Positions 15,255 through 23,910 of a DNA stretch of 34,751 nucleotides are shown here, in pieces. Origin of the DNA: Streptomyces albus subsp. albus (GTDB lineage Bacteria > Actinomycetota > Actinomycetes > Streptomycetales > Streptomycetaceae). The notes under the pieces are model-generated. The model did no database searches. It had not been told where the DNA came from and worked only from the letters and a program-made list of their open reading frames with translations. The translations under genes were made by a program, and so were the position numbers. The DNA is taken from positions 1-34,751 of the forward strand of contig NZ_JODR01000042.1 in the NCBI RefSeq assembly GCF_000725885.1, in the 5' to 3' direction. The stretch's first letter is position 1. Every line of letters begins with the position of its first letter.

Positions 15255-16226
15255 ATGGACACTCGCAAACTCATCTGCACGCCCTTCACCTCCTCCACCA
15301 CCGCGGAGGAGGTACTGCGGGACATCGACCTCACCGGCGTCCGCGCTGTCGTGACGGGAGCCTCCTCCGGACTCGGGGTCGAAACGGCTCGTGCGCTGAC
15401 CGCCGCCGGGGCGGAGGTGACCCTCGCCGTCCGGAACACGAGTGCGGGTGACGCCGTCGCCGAGACGATCGGCAGGTCGACCGGGCGAATCCGGCCCCGC
15501 GTCGTCCGGCTCGACCTCGCCGACAGGGCCACCGTCACACGGTTCGTCGAGGCGTGGAGCGGCCCGCTGCACCTGCTGATCAACAACGCCGGCGTGGTCA
15601 CCGGCGGCCTCGAACGCACGCGTGAAGGCTGGGAGCTGCAATTCGCGACGAATCATCTCGGCCACTTCGCGCTGGCCACCGGCCTGCACCACGCCCTGGC
15701 CCGGGGAGCGGCGGACCGCGACGGAGCACGGATCGTCTCGGTCAGTTCGACGGCGCACATGCGGTCCGGCATCGACTTCGACGACCTCCACTTCGAGCGC
15801 CGCGGCTACGACCCGCAGATCGCCTACGCCCAGTCGAAGACGGCGAACTCCCTCTTCGCCGTCGAGGCGACCCGCCTCTGGGCTGCCGACGGCATCGTCG
15901 CCAATGCGGTGAACCCCGGCGGCATCGCGACGGGACTGCAACGGAACTTCTCACCGGAACAGAAGGCATCGCTCGACGCGGCCGAGGCCGCCGGAGTCTT
16001 CACGTACAAAACGGTCGAACAGGGAGCCGCCACCAGCATCGTCGCGGCCGTCGCCCCCGAGTTCGCCCACTCCGGAGGCCACTACCTCGACGATGCACAA
16101 GAGGCCTACACCGTGCCGAACGACGCCGACCTCGCACAGCACCCGCATGGTGTCAAGGAATGGGCGCTCGACCCCGCCACCGCCCGGCGCCTCTGGACCG
16201 TCTCGACCGGCCTGCTCCGCGTCTGA
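15255..16226 (+). CDS. Short-chain dehydrogenase/reductase (SDR), retinol-dehydrogenase-like
   Basis: 323-residue NAD(P)-dependent oxidoreductase of the SDR superfamily. The cofactor motif TGASSGLG is at residues 34-41, NNAG at 110-113, the catalytic Ser at about 165 (VSVSSTAH), and Tyr191 and Lys195 in YAQSK. The NHLGHFALATGL and NPGGIATGLQRN segments are characteristic of the long WWOX/retinol-dehydrogenase-like SDRs. The ATG at 15255 lies 9 nt after a TATAGT box, so the mRNA is nearly leaderless. It is controlled together with the divergent tetR. It probably reduces or oxidises a carbonyl or alcohol that also acts as inducer; the substrate is unknown. Confidence 0.9.
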   Translation: MDTRKLICTPFTSSTTAEEVLRDIDLTGVRAVVTGASSGLGVETARALTAAGAEVTLAVRNTSAGDAVAETIGRSTGRIRPRVVRLDLADRATVTRFVEAWSGPLHLLINNAGVVTGGLERTREGWELQFATNHLGHFALATGLHHALARGAADRDGARIVSVSSTAHMRSGIDFDDLHFERRGYDPQIAYAQSKTANSLFAVEATRLWAADGIVANAVNPGGIATGLQRNFSPEQKASLDAAEAAGVFTYKTVEQGAATSIVAAVAPEFAHSGGHYLDDAQEAYTVPNDADLAQHPHGVKEWALDPATARRLWTVSTGLLRV

Positions 16227-16295
16227 CCTCGCCACGCCACAGCGTGCCGCACCAGGGTGATCTGCCGCACGCGGGAGTCGTCCGGAAGAGAAAAC

Positions 16296-16922
16296 CTAGA
16301 TCACGGCCGTCAGCGGCAACCTGACCGCAGGGGGCAGCGGCACGACGGCCGGCTCGGCCCGCATGCCCTGGATGAGCAGTGCGGCGAAGCGCTGCGACGC
16401 GGCCACCGTGGCGGCCGGCGATGTGGCCCGGATGCCGCCGTTGGCCATGAGCATCATGATCAGGTCGTCCACGACGAAGTCCGGGCGGAGCTTTCCCGCC
16501 GCCTTGGCCCGGCGGGCGAGTTCGGCGACCTTGCCCAGGGCCCGCTGCCGGGCCGCGGCGAAGTCGGCCGCGCGGGGGAAGGCGGAGACGAACGCGGCGG
16601 TGAAGCCGCGGTCACTCGCGTGCAGTTCACACACTTTCTCGATCATCCGGCAGAAACCGTGCCAGGGATCCGGGTCTGCGAGTCCCTCGTCGACGATGGC
16701 GGTGCAGGCTGCCATCTGCTCGGCGAACACCTCGGTGACCAGTTCCTCCTTGGCCGGGAAGTGCCGGTAGAGGGTCGCGGGGCCGACCTCGGCTCGCCGG
16801 GCGATCTCACGCATCGCCACATCCAGCCCCTGCTCGGCGAACACCGAGCGGGCAACGGCCAGGATGCGCTCGCGGTTGTCCCGCGCATCCGAGCGCAGCA
16901 GATGAGGCAATCGGTTCGTCAT
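16296..16922 (-). CDS. TetR family transcriptional regulator
   Basis: 208-residue TetR-type repressor. The helix-turn-helix occupies about residues 18-60 (RERILAVARSVFAEQGLDVA, then REIARRAEVGPATLYRHFPA). The C-terminal domain (CELHASDRGFTAAFVSAFPR and MMLMANGGIRA) matches TetR proteins that commonly flank oxidoreductases. The ATG at 16922 is preferred over an in-frame TTG 18 nt upstream. TAAAGT on the minus strand ends 7 nt before the ATG, so the message is probably leaderless. It diverges from a quinone oxidoreductase-like gene with a palindrome between them, and converges with the upstream SDR. Confidence 0.88.
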   Translation of the reverse strand: MTNRLPHLLRSDARDNRERILAVARSVFAEQGLDVAMREIARRAEVGPATLYRHFPAKEELVTEVFAEQMAACTAIVDEGLADPDPWHGFCRMIEKVCELHASDRGFTAAFVSAFPRAADFAAARQRALGKVAELARRAKAAGKLRPDFVVDDLIMMLMANGGIRATSPAATVAASQRFAALLIQGMRAEPAVVPLPPAVRLPLTAVI

Positions 16923-16938
16923 CGCTCTCACTTTAGCC

Positions 16939-16959
16939 AACCGGACGGGGTGTTCCGTT
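16939..16959. promoter_or_regulatory. Operator candidate between TetR and oxidoreductase genes
   Basis: AACCGGAC and GTTCCGTT form an imperfect inverted repeat (6 of 8 positions) around a 5-nt centre in the 50-bp divergent gap. TAGCGT (16959-16964) is the -10 candidate for the rightward gene, 8 nt before its ATG. Confidence 0.5.
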
Positions 16960-16972
16960 AGCGTCCGGCGTC

Positions 16973-17905
16973 ATGAGAGCACTGCAATTCTCCGCATACG
17001 GTCCCGCGAGCGTCCTCAAGGTCGCCGACATACCCGAACCGCACCCGGGACCGGGCCGCATCCGGATAGCGGTGAAGGCCTCCGGCGTCACTCCGGCCGA
17101 CTGTTACCTGCGTGCGGGCCGGTTCCGCGGCATGATCCCGCTGCCCCTGCCGCACGTGCCCGGCATGGACGCCGCAGGGGTGGTCGACGAGGTCGGCCCG
17201 GGCGTCCGCGGGGTCCGGCCGGGCGACGCGGTCTTCGGCCTCGTCGATCTCACCGGACACGGGGGCGCGAACGCCGAGTACGCCGTCCTGACGGCCTGGG
17301 CCCCGAAGCCGGACGCGCTGAGCTGGGAGCAGGCCGCCGCAGCCGGGAACATCGAGACCGCCACGCGCGCCCTCGACCGGCTGAAGGTCACCGCTGGCAC
17401 GACCCTGCTGATCGAGGGCGCGGCGGGCGGGGTCGGCACGGTGGCCGTCCAGCTCGCGACGGCCCGCGGCGCCCGCGTCCTCGGCACAGCCGGCGCACAC
17501 AACCACGCGTTCCTCACCGGGCTGGGGGCGACTCCTACCACCTACGGCCCCGGGCTGGTCGACCGGGTCACCGTGCTGGCACCGGACGGCGTCGACGCCG
17601 TCCTGGACTGCGCCGGCTCCGGCTCACTGCCCGATCTGCTGGCCATCGCGGAAAGCCCCGACCGGGTCGTCACGATCGCCGACCTGAACGCAGCGGAACA
17701 CGGAGTCCACCTCTCGCGCACGGGAGGCGGCGGCCCCGGCACGGACCCCCAGGCGCTCGACGGCCTCGCCGTGGCCGCCGCTCTCGCCCAGCAGGGCCGC
17801 TTCACCGTGCCCGTCGCTGCCGTCTTCACCCTGGAGAACGCGACAGCCGCACACGAGCTGAGCGAGACCGGCCACGCCCGGGGAAAGATCGTTCTCGTCC
17901 CCTGA
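16973..17905 (+). CDS. NADP-dependent quinone oxidoreductase-like protein (MDR superfamily)
   Basis: 310-residue medium-chain dehydrogenase/reductase. The N-terminal GroES-like domain (VKASGVTPADCYLRAG, VPGMDAAGVVDEVG at residues 62-75) is followed by a Rossmann domain with the NADPH-binding GAAGGVG (149-155). The zinc ligands of alcohol dehydrogenases are absent, so it belongs to the zinc-free quinone oxidoreductase / enoyl reductase branch that reduces quinones or activated alkenes. The ATG at 16973 has no Shine-Dalgarno sequence and a -10 box 8 nt upstream, again suggesting leaderless initiation. It is likely repressed by the divergent TetR and induced by an electrophile or quinone; this is inference. 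Confidence 0.88.
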   Translation: MRALQFSAYGPASVLKVADIPEPHPGPGRIRIAVKASGVTPADCYLRAGRFRGMIPLPLPHVPGMDAAGVVDEVGPGVRGVRPGDAVFGLVDLTGHGGANAEYAVLTAWAPKPDALSWEQAAAAGNIETATRALDRLKVTAGTTLLIEGAAGGVGTVAVQLATARGARVLGTAGAHNHAFLTGLGATPTTYGPGLVDRVTVLAPDGVDAVLDCAGSGSLPDLLAIAESPDRVVTIADLNAAEHGVHLSRTGGGGPGTDPQALDGLAVAAALAQQGRFTVPVAAVFTLENATAAHELSETGHARGKIVLVP

Positions 17906-18209
17906 GGAGCCCGCAACTGCTGGCCGCGGGGGCAACGATCCTCTCGCCCCCGATGTGATCACGGCGTCGGAGCCCTCCCGGACAGCGCCGTTCACCGGGC
18001 TGAGTCAGGTCCGTTCGACAGGCTCATCACCGGGTGGCGGCGTAAGGAAGCAGACCCGGCCCGCGAGGTCCGCGTGCTGCCGGAGGACCAGCTCCTGCTG
18101 GTTGCCGTGCTGTTCGTGGACGGCGGGCCGGCCGCTGCCCGGCGGCCGGAACGGTTGCGTACGAGTGCGGAGAGGACCGAGGAAGGCGGCTGCCCGGCTC
18201 GACGAATGT
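17906..18209. other. Intergenic region with weak terminator and coding scrap
   Basis: A hairpin GGGGGC/GCCCCC (17928-17951, 12-nt loop) may terminate the oxidoreductase gene. Further right, a plus-strand frame without a start (about 17998-18190) reads DRLITGWRRKEADPAREVRV, then LPEDQLLLVAVLFVDGG, with good third-position GC. It could be a remnant of an unidentified gene. Confidence 0.4.
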
Positions 18210-18641
18210 TCAGTCGATACAGAACTCGTTGCCCTCGATGTCCAGCATCGGGATGCAGGACTCGTTTTCCTCATCGGCGTACAGCGTTCGCACGTGGGTC
18301 GCACCGAGCGCGACCAGTCGCGCGCACTCGGCCTCGAGCGCTGCGAGACGCTCGTCCCCCACGAGCCCGGTACCGACCCGCACGTCGAGATGCACCCGGT
18401 TCTTGGCCGTCTTGCCTTCGGGGACGCGCTGGAAATACAGGCGCGGGCCCACGCCCGAGGGATCACTGCAGGCGGACCATGACCCCTGCTGCTCAGGGGG
18501 CAGGGTGCTGTTGAAATCGTCCCAGGTCGTGAACCCCGCAGGCGGCGGCATGACGTACCCCAGCACTTCACACCAGAAGCGGGCGAGACGCTCGGGTTCC
18601 GCGCAGTCGAAGGTCACTTGGAACTTCTTGATCTCTGGCAT
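18210..18641 (-). CDS. VOC family (glyoxalase-like) protein
   Basis: 143-residue protein of the vicinal oxygen chelate superfamily, Glyoxalase_6-like. Typical parts are FQVTFDCAEPERLARFWCEV, with the opening beta strand and helix, GPRLYFQRVPEGKTAKNRVH with the conserved His of strand 4 (HLDV), and the terminal MLDIEGNEFCID strand. Members include glyoxalases, dioxygenases and antibiotic-binding or antibiotic-modifying proteins; the specific activity cannot be told. The start is the ATG at 18641 without a clear ribosome binding site. Its neighbour upstream on the same strand is an unrelated hypothetical gene, 46 nt away. Confidence 0.85.
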   Translation of the reverse strand: MPEIKKFQVTFDCAEPERLARFWCEVLGYVMPPPAGFTTWDDFNSTLPPEQQGSWSACSDPSGVGPRLYFQRVPEGKTAKNRVHLDVRVGTGLVGDERLAALEAECARLVALGATHVRTLYADEENESCIPMLDIEGNEFCID

Positions 18642-18687
18642 CAGCGCACCGTACCGCGTACCAGTGGTGCGCCGCTGCCCCTGTCCC

Positions 18688-19326
18688 TCAGCAGTAGCCG
18701 TCCGTCCTGCCGCCGGCTGGGGCGAGGCTGGGCCAGCGACGTCCTGCTCTGTCGGAGGCGGCGGACCGGAGGAGGCCGAGGACCGTGCATCCCGGGTATC
18801 CCCCGAAACTCGCGTAAGTTCCCCGGTAGTAGCAGTTCCAGTAGCTCACGACCCGCCGCTGGGTGCGCGCGAAGAAGGCAGGGTTGTCCACGAGGAACTG
18901 CCCGTAGGCGAGGCGGCGGCTGCCGGGTGTCGCGAGATCGCGAAGCTCGTCGCGGATGACGACAAGGATCTCCACGACGTACTCGCCGACGAGTTGCACG
19001 ACGAAGGGGATGACCCATGGGTCCGCGGAACCAACGACCTTCTCCAGGTGGCGTTGCCTGACCATGCCGTCGCAGTGCCTTGAGTACAGGCAGTGCAGAA
19101 GCCGTTGTTGGCGCGGCGAGAGCGACGCCACCTCCTCGGCTGACGGCTCGTCGTTGTAGAGACGCTGGGGAATCAGAACCTGCCGGCCTTCGACCGTCAC
19201 CTGGAACGGGGCATGCGGCGAGAGCCCGGAGTCGGGCATCACCGACCAGACCGCCTCGGTGTCGCTCGCGAGCTCGGCCGGGAACGCGGCGATCAGCGGA
19301 TTGCTGCGACGGGAAAACGGCTGCAC
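18688..19326 (-). CDS. Conserved hypothetical protein
   Basis: 212-residue protein that I cannot assign to a named family. It has the composition of a soluble alpha-rich protein: a helical centre (SPRQQRLLHCLYSRHCDGMV, then VIPFVVQLVGEYVVEILVVI) and a Tyr-rich patch (YWNCYYRGTYASFGGYPG). No signal peptide is seen. The GTG at 19326 is chosen because TATGCT on the minus strand ends 9 nt upstream, which would make the message leaderless, and because the frame begins there. Third-position GC is strong throughout, so the gene is real. It is separated from the VOC gene by 46 nt and may share its transcript. Confidence 0.7.
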   Translation of the reverse strand: MQPFSRRSNPLIAAFPAELASDTEAVWSVMPDSGLSPHAPFQVTVEGRQVLIPQRLYNDEPSAEEVASLSPRQQRLLHCLYSRHCDGMVRQRHLEKVVGSADPWVIPFVVQLVGEYVVEILVVIRDELRDLATPGSRRLAYGQFLVDNPAFFARTQRRVVSYWNCYYRGTYASFGGYPGCTVLGLLRSAASDRAGRRWPSLAPAGGRTDGYC

Positions 19327-19413
19327 GAGCCGAGCATAGGCGCAATCCCGGGCCAGATGGCCGGCGTTGTGATGGCTGGGGCGCTCGCGGGGCGGCTGAT
19401 CACTCGCCGTCCG

Positions 19414-19602
19414 CTACGAGGCGGCCGTGCCGGTCGCAGCCCTCGACGAGTGGTTGTGCGCCGTCCCGCCGCGGTTGTCGGCGGCTGTGATGAGCTGGTC
19501 GAGTCGGCGCAGCGTGTGGGTCATTTCCTCGCCCCTGTCCGCGAGGCGGTCACGTTCGGCGCGCAGCATGCGGCACTGGGTGGGGGTGGTGCGCCCGCGC
19601 AC
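19414..19602 (-). CDS. Small coiled-coil protein, or frameshifted tail of the membrane gene
   Basis: 62-residue frame from a GTG at 19602, with helical, heptad-like content (MLRAERDRLADRGEEMTHTL, then RRLDQLITAAD) and strong third-position GC. It overlaps the last 80 nt of the membrane protein gene, whose own frame there is Cys/Pro-rich and poorly coding. Either this is a separate small gene or a frame change links the two. No ribosome binding site is evident. Confidence 0.4.
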   Translation of the reverse strand: MRGRTTPTQCRMLRAERDRLADRGEEMTHTLRRLDQLITAADNRGGTAHNHSSRAATGTAAS

Positions 19603-20000
19603 TTTCGCGACAGCCCCCGGTTCGGGAGGTGCCGTCGGATGAGCGGTGCCGTCATCAGGACGAGGGCGGCGAAGGCGAGCAAGCGCTGGAGGCCCGGCTG
19701 GGCGGCGAGGCTGCTGTGCTGGATGCCGTGGACCGCGTACCAGTTGGCCGCGACGTCGGTGATCATGATGCCGCAGGCCAGGTCCGAGCCCCGTCGCCTG
19801 CCGCCGAGAAGGAGCACGGCGGCAAGGGGATCGAGGAGCGCCAGCGCGGACCAGTAGAGGTTGAGCCACGCAGGCGCCCAGGCGTAAGGCGCCAGGCCGT
19901 GCCGCAAGAGGTCGGCGATGTGTGTGACGGCGCCGACGAGGAGAAGCCCGGCCGCGATGACACAGACGGTTGCCGCCACCGGGCGCGGGGCGGAGCGCAT
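19521..20000 (-). CDS. Four-helix membrane protein of unknown function
   Basis: 159-residue membrane protein. Hydrophobic segments are ATVCVIAAGLLLVGAVTHI (about 10-28), YWSALALLDPLAAVLLLGG (49-67), LACGIMITDVAANWYAV (74-90) and LLAFAALVLMTAPLI (105-119). The arrangement resembles small DoxX-like or DUF-type integral membrane proteins of Streptomyces. The ATG at 20000 precedes the first helix; the frame extends further upstream only as Arg/Pro-rich shadow. The final ~35 residues (from LPNRGLSRKC) look non-coding in composition and overlap a better coding frame, so the true C-terminus is uncertain. Confidence 0.65.
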   Translation of the reverse strand: MRSAPRPVAATVCVIAAGLLLVGAVTHIADLLRHGLAPYAWAPAWLNLYWSALALLDPLAAVLLLGGRRRGSDLACGIMITDVAANWYAVHGIQHSSLAAQPGLQRLLAFAALVLMTAPLIRRHLPNRGLSRKCAGAPPPPSAACCAPNVTASRTGARK

Positions 20001-20160
20001 CCATACGAGCACGCCTGGGATCCTGCCAGTCCCCCGCCGGACCGTACCGGTGGGGGTGGCTGCCGCGGTCCGCGGCACGGCACGGGCCCGGTGCGGCCGG
20101 ACAGGCGCGGGGCTGCGCCGGGCCCGCGCGGTCCGGTCGGGCAGCACGCGGGCGTGCCGG

Positions 20161-20607
20161 TCAGGAAGCGGGGACCGGGCCGCCGGGCCGGAACCGCTCC
20201 ACCCCGACGATGTGCCGGACCTTGACCGGGCGCACGATCACCGCGACCCGCTGCTCCCCGGGCATGATCCACTCGAAGCGCTCGCTGCCCAGGTACTTGC
20301 GGGCCAGCCGGTCCATCCGGTCGTGCGCCTCCTCCCCCTCGATGAAGCGGTCGACCACACCGCTGATCTGCACTCTGTCGAAAGGATCGGTGGCATCCGC
20401 GTGGGAGAGGTAGACACGGGGGTCGCGGCGCAGGTTCTCCTCCTTCACCCGGCCCACCGAGGTGTTGAACGTCAGTCCGTTCTCTCCCTCCAGGTCCACC
20501 CACATCGGGCTGACCTGCGGTGCACCGTCTGCGCACACGGTGCCGACGTACCAGATGTGGGGGGCCAGCAGTCGAGCGCGGACGGCTTCGTCGAACGTCG
20601 CAGTCAT
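20161..20607 (-). CDS. PPOX-class F420/flavin-dependent oxidoreductase
   Basis: 148-residue split-barrel protein of the pyridoxamine 5'-phosphate oxidase-like superfamily, closest in pattern to the actinobacterial F420-dependent subgroup. Seen features are WYVGTVCADGAPQVSPMWVD (strands 1-2, residues 19-38), TFNTSVGRVKEENLRRDPRV (cofactor-binding loop, KEENL plus RDP), and the C-terminal RVAVIVRPVKVRHIVGVER. Family members bind F420 or flavin and reduce small organic molecules or haem products. The ATG at 20607 follows a TAGCCT box by 6 nt, so leaderless expression is possible. No operon partner is evident. Confidence 0.85.
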   Translation of the reverse strand: MTATFDEAVRARLLAPHIWYVGTVCADGAPQVSPMWVDLEGENGLTFNTSVGRVKEENLRRDPRVYLSHADATDPFDRVQISGVVDRFIEGEEAHDRMDRLARKYLGSERFEWIMPGEQRVAVIVRPVKVRHIVGVERFRPGGPVPAS

Positions 20608-20849
20608 CCCGGGAGGCTACCAACCATGATCGACCGGGCGGGCCGGGGGGATAGTGCGGCCGGGCACCGCACCCGTGGTATTCCGCACAACGGTTCCTCC
20701 GCCTTCCGTCGGGCGGTTTCCGCGTCCCCGTGTTCCGTCCGCCAGGAATACCCGCGCGACGCCGGAAGGAGGCCGAAAAACGCCGCGTCGTATGAGCACT
20801 GCATGGGGAGGTTGCAGCGGTCACACGCTCGGAACGATCAGGGGGTCAG

Positions 20850-21938
<1,089 letters not shown>

Positions 21939-21952
21939 CAGCGAGCGGCGGA

Positions 21953-21999
21953 GGCGGTGCGGGCCGACCGGGCTGGCGCCCTGGCCGGCCCGCACCGCC
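21953..21999. terminator. Strong bidirectional terminator
   Basis: Perfect 14-bp GC stem (21953-21966 with 21986-21999) and a 19-nt loop that itself contains a GGGC/GCCC pair, between the converging coiled-coil and chitinase genes. Confidence 0.8.
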
Positions 22000-22114
22000 C
22001 GCCTTCGTGCTTCCAGGGACGCCGTGCCCCGGAACCACTGCCCGGGCATGGGCGCCACTGCGCCCCTGCTCCGGTCGCGGCTGCTGCTCCGGTCGCGGCT
22101 CCGCGCCGGAATGC

Positions 22115-23278
22115 TCACCAATACTGGTCGAAGTTCCTGGAGAACTCCCGGTTGTTGAAGCCGTCCCAGTTGATCGACCAGGTCATCAGTCCGCGCAGGG
22201 CGGGCCAGGTGCCGTGCGGGCGGTAGGAGCCGCAGTCGGTGCCCTTGGTCAGACAGTTGAGGGCTTTGTTCACCTCACCGGGCGGAACGTGTCCGTTGCC
22301 GGCGAGCGGGGAGGCGGGCATGCCGATGGCGACCTTCTCCGGGGGCAGTGCGGGGAAGATGTTTCCCGTGTTGCCGCCGACCGGGAATCCGGTGAGCAGC
22401 ATGTCCGTCATGGCGATGTGGAAGTCGGCGCCGCCCATTTGGTGGTACTGGTTGTCGAGCCCCATGACCGGGCCCGAGTTGTAGTCCTGGACATGCAGCA
22501 GTGTCAGCTCGTTCCGCAGCGCGTGGATGACGGGGAGATAGGCACCCGCGCGCGGGTCGCCGCCCCATTGGCCGGAACCGTAGCGCTGATAGCCGAGTTG
22601 GACGAAGAACGTCTCGGGGGCCATCGTGAGGACGAAGTCCTGACCGTACTTTGCCTTGAGGGTCTTGACGGCGGAGATCAGGTTCACGATCACCGGTGTC
22701 CTGGGGTTCCGGAAATCGGTGTCGCCCGCGTTCAGCGAGAGCGAGTGCCCCTCTAAATCGATGTCTAGGCCGTCGAGACCGTACTCGTCGATGATCGCCG
22801 AGACGGAGGAGACGAATTTGTCGCGGGCGGCTGTCGTGCTCAGCTGCACTTGGCCGTTCTGGCCGCCGATGGAGATGAGGACCTTCTTGCCCTGGGCCTG
22901 TTTGGCCTTGACGGCGGCTTTGAACTCGTCCTTCGTCTCCACGTTCGGACATTCGGACCGCGGACAGAGACTGAAGCGTATGTCGCCGGACGTCGGGGAG
23001 GTCGGCTCTCCGAAGGCGAGGTCGATGATGTCCCAGCTGTCCGGGACGTCCGCGAGCCGCGTGTAGCCGGACCCGTTGGCGAAGCTGGTGTGCAGATAGC
23101 CGACCAGCGCGTGTTCGGGGATTGCTGCGCCGGTGGACGCCCCAGGGGCGGGTGCGGCGGCGGACTCGGTGACGGGGGATGCGAACAGTCCCACGGCTGC
23201 GAGGACACCTGCCGCGAGGGAGGCACGGAGACGGCCTCTGCGTCGGCCGGGGCGCGAACGGAAACGGGAAGGAGCCAC
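22115..23278 (-). CDS. Secreted GH18 chitinase with TTA codon in the active-site motif
   Basis: 387-residue glycoside hydrolase family 18 enzyme predicted to cleave beta-1,4 GlcNAc bonds of chitin outside the cell. A signal peptide covers about residues 1-42 (RPGRRRGRLR, LAAGVLAAVGLFA, ESAAAPA). The catalytic DxxDxDxE motif is DGLDIDLE at 169-176, Glu176 being the acid. Also seen are KKVLISIGGQ (SxGG region), LTMAPE and the closing MTWSINWDGF. It has a catalytic domain only, with no chitin-binding module. The GTG at 23278 has GGAGGAA 5 nt upstream; longer forms would cover the promoter. Leu175 is TTA (22754-22756), directly before the catalytic Glu. Control is predicted through a DasR-like site and bldA. 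Confidence 0.92.
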   Translation of the reverse strand: MAPSRFRSRPGRRRGRLRASLAAGVLAAVGLFASPVTESAAAPAPGASTGAAIPEHALVGYLHTSFANGSGYTRLADVPDSWDIIDLAFGEPTSPTSGDIRFSLCPRSECPNVETKDEFKAAVKAKQAQGKKVLISIGGQNGQVQLSTTAARDKFVSSVSAIIDEYGLDGLDIDLEGHSLSLNAGDTDFRNPRTPVIVNLISAVKTLKAKYGQDFVLTMAPETFFVQLGYQRYGSGQWGGDPRAGAYLPVIHALRNELTLLHVQDYNSGPVMGLDNQYHQMGGADFHIAMTDMLLTGFPVGGNTGNIFPALPPEKVAIGMPASPLAGNGHVPPGEVNKALNCLTKGTDCGSYRPHGTWPALRGLMTWSINWDGFNNREFSRNFDQYW

Positions 23279-23330
23279 GGCTTCCTCCGGTGTAGGGGGT
23301 GGTGGGGGGTGGAAGAGCGGGACACCCGTC

Positions 23331-23359
23331 AAGTTGGTCCAGACCAATACGGGTGTCAA
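23331..23359 (-). promoter_or_regulatory. Chitinase promoter with DasR-like (dre) site
   Basis: On the minus strand a consensus -35 box TTGACA (23354-23359) is followed by a 17-nt spacer and a weak -10 box CAACTT (23331-23336). The palindrome TTGGTCCAGACCAA (23334-23347) fills most of the spacer and reaches the -10 box. It closely matches the DasR sites and 12-bp repeats known from Streptomyces chitinase promoters. An outer pair GACACCCG (23321-23328) / CGGGTGTC (23350-23357) brackets it. Confidence 0.75.
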
Positions 23360-23418
23360 GAGCCCGCACATCACCGATCACTCGGCGCCATGCTGTGACA
23401 GCTGGAGGGGGACACCAG

Positions 23419-23650
23419 GTGATCGAGACCGAACGGCTCGCGCTGCGCCCCCTTCTGGCCGAGACGTCGTCGCGCTCGTCGCACTCGTTGTTTTCGTCGC
23501 GCTCATCGCGTTCGACCCGTTGGACGCGTTCGACGAGGGGCGACGAGGGCGAGCGGGTGCACCGGTTCATCGGCGCCGACGGGCGCGAACAGCCCCTGGA
23601 GCGCTGCCGTCGGCGTAGGGGCGCGGCTACGCGAAACGGAAGGGGACCGC
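23419..23650 (+). pseudogene. Degraded GNAT acetyltransferase start
   Basis: A GTG at 23419 with a strong GGAGGGGG ribosome binding site begins VIETERLALRPL, the classic opening of RimJ/RimL-type GNAT acetyltransferases. After about 17 residues the sequence becomes a low-complexity series of GTCGCGCTC-like units in shifting frames. GERVHRFIGADGREQPLERC then resembles the next part of such an enzyme. No acetyl-CoA-binding motif follows. It diverges from the chitinase. Confidence 0.55.
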
Positions 23651-23910
23651 GCGAGTCCGGAGCGGGGACTTCGCGACGCTGGACGAGGAACCGCTCCATC
23701 ACCGTGATCGGTGGCGGAGCGGCCGGACAGCACCTCATCCCGCGCAGGGGTGAAGCCGCTCCGCCACGGCGTACTCCGTGGGCAGGCCGGCCCCGGGTCG
23801 GGGGCCGGGACGCGGGGCGCCGGCCATGCCCGTCGAGCGGCGGCTCCGGCGGCCGGCACGGCGGCGTGGGTTGCCATGCCGGCGACGGCATCGGAAGGGG
23901 CTGCCCCGGG

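Noticed and set aside
16923..16940. TTG start extending the second TetR protein by six residues
   Set aside because: The ATG at 16922 is a better codon and fits a leaderless start 7 nt after TAAAGT.
23279..23374. Upstream ATG extending the chitinase by 32 residues
   Set aside because: It lies inside the promoter and DasR-like site; the GTG at 23278 has an excellent ribosome binding site and directly precedes the signal peptide.
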